Source of the DNA: Pelagophyceae sp. CCMP2097
Lineage: Eukaryota > Sar > Pelagophyceae
NCBI GenBank assembly: GCA_026770575.1
Contig: MU657205.1
Span: 7,225 to 45,388, forward strand
Direction: 5' to 3'
DNA: 38,164 nt
Positions 1 to 9,400 of the stretch are shown in pieces. A model generated the notes under the pieces. The model had not been told where the DNA came from. It did no database searches and saw nothing but the letters and a program-made list of their open reading frames with translations. The translations under genes were made by a program, and so were the position numbers. Each line of letters opens with the position of its first letter. The first letter of the stretch is position 1.

Positions 1-514
1 AGGTGCGCATGGCGTTGCGGGCCGGCGGATTCGGCGTGGGACGCGCGCGCGGGAAGCGCACCGCCTCGAGTTCGCCGCGGGCAGCGTGTTTTGCAACTCG
101 CCGCAAGCAGCGCCGCCGCTTGCGCGCCTCTGCACCTTTTGAAGATTCTGCAGCCACGGCGAAACCTCGTGCTGGGCTCGGCGGCTGGCTCGGCGCCGAA
201 CCGTAACGATCCGGCGTGGAGGACGGCTCCATGGCATCTCTGCCGGACGTCTCGGGCGCCGCGTCCTCCGGGACGACCCACCAGTCGCTAAAATAAGTGA
301 AAAGTTGATAGCCCTCTTCGTTAACGTTCACCGGGGAGGTGCCTGCGATCGCGTTCAAGGGGCGCGTCGTCCTTGGCCCGGCCTGCGGGATGGACGCGGC
401 GTGTTTGGCGCTGCGCTTCGCGGAGTGCATCGCATTTTGGGCCGCGGCAGTGGGTTTTCTGCTGCTCAAGTTGCCTGGGCTCGGCTCGACGGCGTCGAGA
501 CGAGACACTGAAGC
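1..514 (-). CDS. Partial hypothetical protein, cut by left window edge
   Basis: On the minus strand a frame stays open from just after a TGA at 517-515 to the left edge, about 170 codons. I do not recognise the family. The most protein-like part lies around 345-230 and contains the peptide GYQLFTYFSDWWVVPED. A possible splice acceptor (ATCGCAG) would start an exon at 343; in-frame ATG codons lie at 430 and 232, so this could be an internal or a first coding exon. The C-terminal side is missing because the gene runs leftwards out of the window. The minisatellite-rich stretch at 1.2-2.7 kb resembles the introns of the neighbouring MON2 gene, so it may be an intron of this gene. In GC-rich DNA an open frame of this length can occur by chance, so confidence is low. 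Confidence 0.35.
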
Positions 515-1200
515 TCAAATGAGGTGCGTGACACCGTTTATACCCGTGACACCCGTCATAACTAACACCCGGCATGAGAAGCCCGCGTACCTGCAGCGGC
601 GGGGCCGCCTTCAAACAGAGCGGGGTGGCCTTCTTCAAACGTCGACGGGGTTTTCCTCTCCAGCAGGCGCTTATGCCGCGGTCAGACGCTTGCCTTTACT
701 AGTGTCGGGGCCGTGGCGCGCGCGACGTTCGTCAACGTCTGGTGCGGCGCGCTCTTCCTCCGCGGCGCCGCGGCAGCATGGCAGGTATATGACGTTCTCT
801 TTCCGAGAGCCCTCTATCAAGGGCCGACCCGGAAGCCTCCCTTCGAGGGCCGATCAGCCCGGATCTGGCCGCACCGACTGCCGCTAGATCTTCGCCTGCA
901 GCGGCGCAGACTGCCCTGGAGCTTGGGGCTGCCAGTTGGTGCGTTGCGTCTTTGCAGTTCTTGCGTTCTTGCGTCTTCGTGGGGTGGGTTTGCCACGCTC
1001 TTTCGTAGATCCGTTCGCTGGCGGACCTGCCCTTTTGGTCGGCGTACATATTATTTTCGCTCTTCCTTGGCCATCTGGTACAGACGGCGCGGGGCGGCCT
1101 ACCTTTGCTATTTCCGCTATTTCTGCTCTCAAACGCTTGCATCAACCCGCGTCCGACGATGCCAAGCCGGAAAAACGCATTTCAATCCCGACTTGCAGCG
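515..1200. other. No recognisable gene
   Basis: GC-rich sequence with short open frames on both strands and no frame with convincing protein character. It may be 5' or intron sequence of the minus-strand frame to its left. No RNA gene or strong repeat was seen. Confidence 0.4.
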
Positions 1201-1204
1201 GGCC

Positions 1205-1640
1205 CCTTTTTCCGCTCGAGGGCCCTCGCCTCTCAGAGGCCCGCGGACCCGGGCCTCGAGACCCGGGGGCCCGCGCCTTTCAAAGGCCCCCTCTTCCAAC
1301 GAACCCCCGTTCGAATCGCCTTTGTGGATTGGCCCTCCTCGGCAAGAAACCTCCAAGACGGGCCTTGAACCCTCGAGACGGTCCTACGCAGAGCTGGAAC
1401 GCCACCGTCTTGCGGGCCTTGTGTGCTGCCCTCGGGCGGGCCGGGAGACCTTTCGGTCGAGGCTGGCCCCGCGGCGGGCTGGACTTTAAGCGAGCAAGGC
1501 CCCTCGAGACGGGGCCGTAACGAAGCTTCAGACGGTCCCTCGGGACGGCGAAAGTGTCCGAACGAAACGGCCCCTCTGGAGGGTGCCGGCATCTCGGACG
1601 GTCCTTTGGGATATCGGTCCTTGGAGCCCCGTTGCAGGCG
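1205..1640. repeat. Degenerate GC-rich minisatellite, motif like CCCTCGAGACGG
   Basis: Many imperfect copies of a 12-13 base motif close to CCCTCGAGACGG occur, for example near 1368, 1500 and 1535. The same motif forms the large array inside the MON2 intron at 11.28-12.09 kb. The period is not a multiple of three and the copies are diverged. Confidence 0.6.
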
Positions 1641-2124
1641 ACTCGGATAGCGATGCTGGCAGAAAGAGGGGCATGCAGGTGTTTTTTGATTTGAGGCCTC
1701 TCTAGCCTGGATAGAGCCACAAGCATGCGAATATCGGGGTCGTGTCCATGTACTCTCTCGGACCTTCAGCGCCGCACGCGTAGGCGCGTATTGCGCTTGC
1801 GGTGCGCTTGCGCTTTTCTGCCTCTCCGCGCAGCGCGCTTTTGCGGCGGACCCGAACCGCGCAAACGCGGCGGGCCGCGCGGGCCTGCTGGGCAACGGCG
1901 TGCTCTGGTGCCAGGCGGCGGCGTACGCTTGTACACTGGCGGTCCTCGTACGTTTCGAAAAGGGGCCCACGCATCTCAGAGTTGGCCCACGCCTGTGCAC
2001 CGCGCAGGTGCACTCGCACGGCCGCCTGCGCGCTCTGATCCGCCCCTCGCTGAACATGGCGCCGCCGGGCCTGCTCCCGCTCCTCGACAGGTTAGTGGCA
2101 TAGAAAAAACGTTGAATCTCGTGC

Positions 2125-2660
2125 GAGTCCGGGACCGTCGACAGACGGCCCGCCGCCGGGATCGTCTTCGGGACCGTCTCCGGGACCGCAGACAGGAACT
2201 GTCTCGAAAAACGCAGAGGCAGGGAACGTCTCGAAGGACTGCTTCCTGGCCTGCCTCTGGGGCCGCCGAAAAGACCCTCTTCTGGCCCGTTTTCGGGACC
2301 GTCCAAAGGCCCGCCTCCGGGACCGTCGATAGACCTTTGACGGCCATTCGCCGGAACCCTCGACGGACCGTCTCCCGGCCGCAGAGGACGGGACAATCGA
2401 GAAACCGTCTCCTGGACTGTCTCTGGGACCGTCTCCAAAGGCCGTCTCCGGGACTGTCTTTGGACCGTCTCCAGGACCGTCTCCCGGCCGCAAAAGTCCG
2501 TATCTGGGCCTGTCTTTCCGGGATTTTCTCCGGGGTCGTCTCCAGGCTCGTCTCCCGGACCGCCGACGTACCCTCTCCGGGACCATCGACCTTCGAGGGA
2601 CCGTTTCAGAGGACCGCCTTTGGGACCGTCTCCGAACCGTATACGGCTGCAGAAGGACCG
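2125..2660. repeat. Degenerate minisatellite, unit close to GGGACCGTCTCC
   Basis: A run of imperfect copies of about 12 bases (GGGACCGTCTCC and variants) fills this stretch, with clear copies at 2167-2190 and 2410-2490. Long open frames crossing it are products of the repeat. The GGACCGTC core also appears in the MON2 intron at 8.6-9.5 kb and in intergenic DNA at 26.2-26.35 kb. Confidence 0.75.
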
Positions 2661-2899
2661 CAGACAGGGACAGTCGACGTACCGTCTCTGGTCCACCTGC
2701 GTCGGACACGGTTGGGGACCGAGAGGAAACGTATAGAGGGGACGTATAGGAGACGCATCGGAACCCCATCGAATGTCTCTAAGGTTATGCGGCCTCTTGG
2801 GCGTCGTCTGTTTGATCCAATGCGGTCATTTCGCCTTCGCGGCCGCCGGGGTGCTCGACGCCGCCCTCGGCCACAAAGTCGGTGCGTTTGGGAACCCTC

Positions 2900-2995
2900 G
2901 TCGGAATTCCTCGTCGGAATTCCTCGTCGGTTGTGAAAACGCGTTGCCGATAGGTTGTGAACGCGCATATTTTGTAGGTTGTGAAAACACGTGCT
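2900..2995. repeat. Short tandem and direct repeats
   Basis: CTCGTCGGAATTC is repeated directly, followed by three spaced copies of an AGGTTGTGAA motif. No gene is apparent around it. Confidence 0.6.
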
Positions 2996-3418
2996 TTGCC
3001 GATTTCGGTTTAAACCTCTTTTTGGAACTGCTCCCGAGCGCCACCGGCCTCTTCCTTCTAAGAGCGCAGCCAAACGTGAAGACCGGCGCAAAGAAATGCA
3101 GACTTTGGCAAACGCGGCCTCGCAGGGCGGCTGAAAGGGTGGTGAAAACCTCGCGCGCAGAGGCCTCTTGCGTTTGCGCGCGCCGCATCTGCGGCGCCGC
3201 CGGCGGGCGCATCTTTGGCCACGGTTGCGGGGCCTTTTGATTCTTCCTCGCTCTTGTACCGAGCTGTTCCCCCTCTTGTTCCCCCCCTCGCTCGATTGGC
3301 TTCCCTAGGCGGTCTTTGGGTCTCGGCGGCGACCCGTTCTGGGGTATGAGTCCATTACCAGTGTGACGAGCTTGTCCAGTAACAACAGTCTCAAAACTTC
3401 GCCAGATGACCTCAAACC

Positions 3419-3466
3419 TCAACTCGTCTAACATCAACTCGTCGAACATCAACTCGTCGAACATCC
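3419..3466. repeat. 15-bp tandem repeat, about three copies
   Basis: The unit AACTCGTCGAACATC is repeated three times. A run of ten A follows. The period is a multiple of three, but neither strand gives a recognisable protein here. Confidence 0.8.
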
Positions 3467-3667
3467 ACAAAAAAAAAAACGAGGCAAACGGAAGACCCCA
3501 AACGGCCCAGAGCCTTAAGACGAGGCGGCGGCGAGCGGATAAGGCCCCCCGGTGCGCCCGGCGCAGCGCCGCCCGGCGCAGCGCCACCCGGCGCCGCGGC
3601 CGCCCGGCGGCGGCGCCCGGCGGCGGCGCCCGCGCCGACGCACGGAGCGCCCCGGCCTTGGGGCGGC

Positions 3668-3727
3668 CGCGCTCCTTAACACCTTGCCGCATACGTCCGC
3701 GCTCCTTAACATCTTGCCGCATGCGTC
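3668..3727. repeat. 30-bp tandem duplication
   Basis: Two adjacent 30-base copies starting CGCGCTCCTTAACA differ at only two positions (CACC/CATC and CATACG/CATGCG). The GC-rich run just upstream (3550-3640) is also repetitive (GCCCGGCGCAGC units). Confidence 0.85.
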
Positions 3728-4587
3728 CTTGGGATGATGGAAGGGGGTCGCGCTTCGCCGCGAGGCTGCGAGTCTCGTCATGAGTAGATTCTGAGCAAGT
3801 TGATGCATCGATGCCGGCATCGCCCATATGCCACCGGTTCCTTGCGGCTCCAAAGGCGCTCCGGCCGCATTGCCGCGCCAGAAAGGCCGTCGCCCGAGGC
3901 GCCTGAGGCCGCGACGCCGGAAGGGGGCCTGTTGGAGGCCCGAAACAAGAACTAAGTCTTGTTGCTTGCTTAAGATCCACCCTGGGTGGGGCTGGCCCAA
4001 AGGCCTTGTTCTTTGCAACACTGGTCTGGCCTCTCTGCACATACGACGGAGCGACCTCCGGACTGCGGCCCCCGTCTACGGGGATCGAACTGGTCTACCT
4101 TAACGTTCTTTGGGTGATTCGCGCTTCCTTCTAACTTGAATTTTCATCTGAAATTTCATGCGCGATTGGAGTCGATGCTCGGGTTCAAAAGTGTTCATAG
4201 AGCCCTAAATGGACCTTTAACGGCCATCCACCGGACTGAAAAAACAGTACTCGTTTGTGATGAAGGAAGCCTTGGTAGATGGCAACGGGGCGCGCCGGCG
4301 CGCGCGGAAGCGACGTTGCGCGCGCGGGCGACGGACCTCGGCGCGGATCGGTGGCCCCAAGGAGCGACGAAAGCGGTTGGCTATGGACCGAGAAAGGCCC
4401 GATGGAAACGCGCGGAGCAAGAAATGCTTCGCGCGCGGGCCACAAGAGTCGGGGAACAAACGGCCTTTTGCAGAAGCTAGTTCATGGGCACCCGCACTTA
4501 GTTCCGAAGCGACTCGACTATCAGAGATCGATTGCGCTCACACTCTCAAATCGCGATCGAGAAACATGCGCTTGACAGAACCAATTA

Positions 4588-4781
4588 TAGGAAGTTCCAC
4601 CCCCAATTAGAATAATCCCCAATTAGAATCATTTCTGACCAATCAGGGAGCTTGGAAATATAATATGTTCGGCAAAAGGGAATCCCGTTGCTCCGATAGA
4701 GCAGATTACGTTCAGAAAAAGGTTGATACTAATTGGGGGATCCCCGGGAAAGCCGATTCTAATTGGGGTTGGAACTTCCTA
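4588..4781. mobile_element. MITE-like element with 26-bp terminal inverted repeats
   Basis: The left end (4588-4613) and the reverse complement of the right end (4756-4781) agree at 25 of 26 bases; each begins TAGGAAGTTCCA. The outermost TA on both sides could be a TA target-site duplication around a roughly 190-base element beginning GGAAGTTCC, as in Tc1/mariner-type MITEs. The interior is AT-rich, carries a second internal CCCCAATTAGAAT copy near the left end, and has no coding capacity. Confidence 0.75.
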
Positions 4782-4901
4782 GCATTGGAGAGCTGAGTGG
4801 TAAATCCACCAGAATTTGACTCTCAACTGCCCTCAAAGCTTGCGCGAAGGGACGGACGATGAGGGGTTGCGCGAAAAAAGTCATACTTTGGAGCGTGATA
4901 G

Positions 4902-5010
4902 CTTTCGACTGCAAGGTTGCTCGTTGTCACGGACTTCGGGGACCGCGAGAGGGGGCTGGGCTCTACCTCGATCCGTCGCCCGTGACAACGAGCACCCTTG
5001 CAGTCAAAAG
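4902..5010. repeat. Long imperfect hairpin, 31-base arms
   Basis: Arms 4902-4932 and 4980-5010 are inverted copies with two mismatches, centred on CAAGGTTGCTCGTTGTCACG, with a loop of about 47 bases. A diverged direct copy of the right half, including CCGTCGCCTGTGACAACGAG, lies at about 5120-5150. No encoded product was seen. Confidence 0.75.
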
Positions 5011-5646
5011 TTGTGTGGTCTCAAAGTTGACCTTTTCTCGAACTTTGGCAACCTGTAGCTCAGCTCTGCAAGCAGCTTTATAGTCACAGACTGGGGCGTT
5101 CGAAAGAGGAGGTTAAGGGCTCTCCATATCCGTCGCCTGTGACAACGAGCAACCCCGGAGAGCTGAGACACTGGCCGCCAAAGATCGACTAATCTCAAAC
5201 ATCCGGAAACTCTCTCTTTTAGACTTGGAATTGTCAATAAGCCATCTTTTTGGAATTTATCAATTCTAAAATGGGTCCTTAAGTCCACCACGGAGGGCGA
5301 ACGGACCCAAGCTTTTCGGAGCGGCTATCAAAAACATTGGGCGCGCATCCCCTCCTGGACGGGCGCTTGATGTGCCGAGGCGGTCTCCTTCGGCACCTGC
5401 ACCGGGATCTCTGACCCTTGGAGCCGGCGTCTAATTCGGGTTTGGCGGTTTGGCCCTTAACTAATTCATTATTAAATATTCTGGACGACGGATGCGCACG
5501 CTGCCAGTGGTATGGAAATACTCGACAATCTACATATTGAAGCCGATTTACCTCGAAATACCACACAAAATACCAAATTATATCCAAAAATACGTTCATG
5601 CAATTTCCGGAAGATATCAGAAAACCCGAGAATTAATACTTTAGGA

Positions 5647-5954
5647 TTTGATTTCGGCACTGGTCTTCAGCAAGCTCTGTCACTCTCGTCAGCAGTGCCG
5701 AAATCAAAGGCGGTTTAGGGTACCCCGATATTAATAACCTATTGTTATTGATCCTCGACGGCACCGAGGCCGCCTGCGGACCGTGAGAATCTCCCGTTTT
5801 GATGGTATTTTAGGGTATTTTTAAGGTAAATATCAAGCAAATTGTTCGTTTACCGGCAATACCCAGTTCCCGGTCGATAATGCTGGGTAATTCTGATATC
5901 GATAGTAGCGATATTCGGGAGGATTACAAATCCAATTTTGATTTCGGCACTGCT
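5647..5954. mobile_element. Second MITE-like element family, TIR AGCAGTGCCGAAATCAAA
   Basis: An 18-base perfect inverted repeat at 5691-5708 and 5937-5954 bounds a 264-base AT-rich segment without coding capacity. A third copy of the motif at 5647-5662 faces the left one and makes a shorter hairpin (5647-5708), as if two elements or one nested end were present. GTCA next to both outer ends is a possible but unproven target duplication. Confidence 0.6.
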
Positions 5955-6474
5955 TGTCAGTGCCCATTGTCATTGATGGGGGTCAGCTTCGACCCCGCCC
6001 GGGGTCGCGAGGCAGGCCTTTCGCGCGTCATGGAGCAGCGCGCGAGCAGACTGGGGGCGGGGGATCTGACGAGAGGATAGACGACGGCGTTCTTTGCCGA
6101 GCCTCGGCCCCCCGGCGAGTCGGAGCCGCTTTTGCGGCGTCGGCGGCCGGGTTGCGGAGTGCGCCGGGCCGGGTTGCGGAGTGCGCCGCGTCGACTTATG
6201 GGGCGTCGACGTAGGGCGACGAGCTCACATGTCTACCGCCTCGGGCCCGGCTCCGTCGAGGGCCCAGGGTTCCGTCGAGGGCCCAAGGTTCTGTAGAGGG
6301 TTTCGTCTCAAACAAAAGAGGCCCGTCCCGGGACGTGAGAACTCGGGGGAGACCACAGAGGTCGTTCGTATTTATCGGCACGAGCGCCGCGCGGGCGCAT
6401 CTGGGCCGTCCTTCGCCCTTTTTCGGCTCGGTTCGGTTGCGGGCGTCGTCCGAGCTTTGCGGTTCTGCGATCAG

Positions 6475-9400
6475 CTACGAGAGGGCGAAGAAGGGCACCG
6501 ACGTCTGGAGCCTGGAAATGTGCTGGCGCATTTCAGCGTTGTCTCGGATGAATGAGGGTAGAGCATTGTCACCCAAAACCTTGAGTGCCAGTCTCCGCAC
6601 CTCCGGATCCTCTGACCCGGCGAACCGGACCATCAACTTGGCCACCGCCGCCACCGACGGCGTCTCCTCGTCCGAGTCGCCGAGGCCCACGTCCGCCGAA
6701 ACGCTTAAGAGCAAAACGGCGTCTGCCGAAACTGCCGTTGATCGTACTGCCGTTGATCGTAGAGCTTCCCATAGTGCCTCCGAGGCTTGCGCTTTTGCCC
6801 CAAGCGGCGCATTGGCCGAATGGCACCAATACAGCATGGCGCAGCACTTTGAGACGGCGTTGGACCGGAGAATGGATGGTGCGGATGGGGCTAGTAAGCA
6901 CCCTCGGATTGCGGCGAGGAAGAGTTGGACCACTTTCAGACTCCCATCCTCGGAATCGTCGCCGCGCGATACGACGTCGGCGACGCGGTCCGACAGGGTC
7001 GCTGCCAAGTCGACTCTTAAAGACGAGCCTTCTTCGTCTGGCTGCGATAGGTACGTTTTCGCGACGTTGAGCTGCACCGCCAGCGATTCGTCGCCCTGCC
7101 GAGGCCGATTGCGCGGCGCCAACATGCAAGGCGCCGCGGGCGCGGACTTGCCTAGGCAGTTTGGGCGTCTTTGGGGGAGTCGACTTTTGGGGTGGTCGAC
7201 TCTTGGGGTCCAAAAAGGCCCCTTTGTGGGGTCGGACAAGATGCTTCCGGATGACTTTGGAGACGCACGGTGAAACGTCGGGGAGACGTGCGCCGGCGCT
7301 TCCGGTTCCGTGCCGAGGGCGTCTTTGAGCATGGCGGAGAAGAGCCATCCGACTCTCAAAGAAGTCGTCTTTTCTGCGCGCTCCGCCGTCTGCGAAAGCC
7401 AATTCTGCAACGCAGCAAAGCCGTGCCTGTCGATTGCGTGGATCTTGAAGAAGACTTGGGCGGCGAGGTCTGCGATTGTGTTGGACGACGCTTGCGGAGA
7501 AGCCTTCAACGTCGAGAAACAGTCGTCTGGCGCAGACGCCGCCGTGTCCAGCAGCAGCATCAGAATGCGCATCGCAGAGTCGTCGGCTGCCGGCAAGTCG
7601 CCGTGCGACCCGGAAGAACGGCGCCGGCCCGACGCGGCTTGGGCGTCGAGACGGTGTTGGTGCGCTTGCGCCGCTGCCCTATTCGCTGCCGAGAGGAGCA
7701 GGGCCGCGCGACGCAACAGGTCGAGCCTAAGTGGTCCCGTTTGCTGCCGCGGCCATCTGCAGGGCCCTCTTGCCGTGCGCGCCTCTGCCACGGCCGTCTG
7801 CGGGCCCCTCTCTCCGTGTGCGGCATCCCTCCCTTTTCAGAGTCCCGCGTGGCTCTTTGCCAGAGTGCAAAGCCGTGTTGCCACCGTGGCTTTCGCATAT
7901 CCAGGGCGCGGGTCGAGACGCGTGCTTCTGCGGGTGCGTCGGCGACGATTGCTCTTGGGTCTTTGGCTTGAGTAATCGGCGAGCAATGTTGACGACCGCT
8001 TTCAGCAGACGAGCATCGGCAAACTCGGCCACCCCATGCGTCGCCACCCCAGCCGTCGGCGACTTGTTCGACCCGAAGAACGACGCCGCCAGCGAGGGCG
8101 CCGGCGGGGCGGGGGCGTCGTTTTGTAAGTCGGGGGTCTCGACTTCAAAATCCGGCACTAAAAGACACAATTCTTCCCCAAACCTCGCCAGCAGCTCGTC
8201 GTGCAGCCTCACCGCCCCGCCGGAAGCCGACACCTCCAAGGCCTTCCAGGCCTGGCGCCAGAGCTGGGGCCGGAGCGCGTCGAAGTTGGACTGCGACTGC
8301 GACTGCGTCGACTGCGACTGCGACTGCGTCGACTGCGTCTGCGACGACGCCGCCCCACGCGCTTCGTTTGCGACCGTGCGCGTGAGGACGCCGTCGACGA
8401 CTTTCATGGAGGCGTTGACTCTTACACGCTCGCCTTTATACGTAGACGTGCTCGACACCTATTTCCGATGCGTTTCCCTGGCCTCGACTCGCTCGAGACT
8501 CGAAACGGAGTTTGCATCGACGCGGTCCGACTTGAAAGAGCCCAGGAAGGGCGCGTCTCCGGGCCGCGGGTGGAGCGAGAGGCCTCCGTCGTCGGATTGT
8601 CGAGCGTCGGACCGCTTACGGGCCCGTCCAGGCCGGGCCACTCGAGACCGTTTCCGGGTCCATCGAGGGACCGTGTACTTTGGCCGTCTACGGACCGCCT
8701 ACGGACCGTCTCTGGGCCCCCCTCGGCCGGCAGGGCGATTCGAGAGGGTCCGTCGCAGAATCATTCGAGTCCGACTCTCCGTAGAGGCATGGGGCCGCAT
8801 CTCGTTGGACCGCCGAGGGGCCGCTTCGGACTGTCGAGGGAGCCGCTTCAGACCTTTGAGGGGCCGCCGTCGGACGGCGGCGTCCAAGACCATGGAGTTG
8901 CCGCGTCGGACCGCGGAGGAGCCGCCTCGGACCCTCAAAGTGCCGCATTGCATCGACTTAGGGGCCGCATCGGACCGTCTCCGGGGCCAGTCCTCGGGCC
9001 CGGTCAGACGATGGGCGTCTTTCGACTTTGGAGGGGCCGCCGTCTCCGGGGCCGCCTCGGACCGTTCTCGAGGCCAAAAATCCAAAAATCCAAAAATCCA
9101 AAAATCCAAAAATCCAAAAATCCAAAAATCCAAAAACATAAAATCCACCGTATTTGGGGCCGCACAGGGCCCTTTTTGGCCCCCGTCGGACCGCAGAGTG
9201 TCTTTCGGACTGTCTCGATATGGCAAGTATGGAACCGCGACGTCGGACTGTCTGTATACGGAACGTCGGACCGCCGAGGGGCCGCCATCGGACCGTCGAA
9301 GGACCGCGTCTTTGGGGCCGTGCTGGACCGTTCGGGGCCGAATTGGACCGTCCACGCCGCATCGGACCGTCTTTGGGGCCGTCTTTGGCTGTCAGATGAA

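Larger units (their letters stand above)
4042..6474. other. Intergenic region, AT-richer, repeat elements only
   Basis: Base composition drops from GC-rich to near balanced between about 4.1 and 6.0 kb. Apart from the inverted-repeat elements and hairpin listed separately, I see only short direct repeats at 6147-6195 (GGGTTGCGGAGTGCGCCG twice) and 6254-6300 (CCGTCGAGGGCCCA). This is probably the 3' flank of MON2 plus the spacer to the gene on its left. Confidence 0.5.

Noticed and set aside
1233..2696. 487-residue minus-strand frame
   Set aside because: Made of GC-rich minisatellite; ETVPETVQ-like repeats come from the 12-base unit, with no domain.
2826..4040. 404-residue minus-strand frame with MRQDVKERGR and FDELM repeats
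   Set aside because: The repeats are multiples of three and keep the frame open, but composition is random-like and no family is recognisable. Left out as a gene.
4070..4100. GGGGATCGAAC, a tRNA T-loop-like sequence on the minus strand
   Set aside because: The flanking bases do not form a T stem and no acceptor or anticodon arm can be placed.
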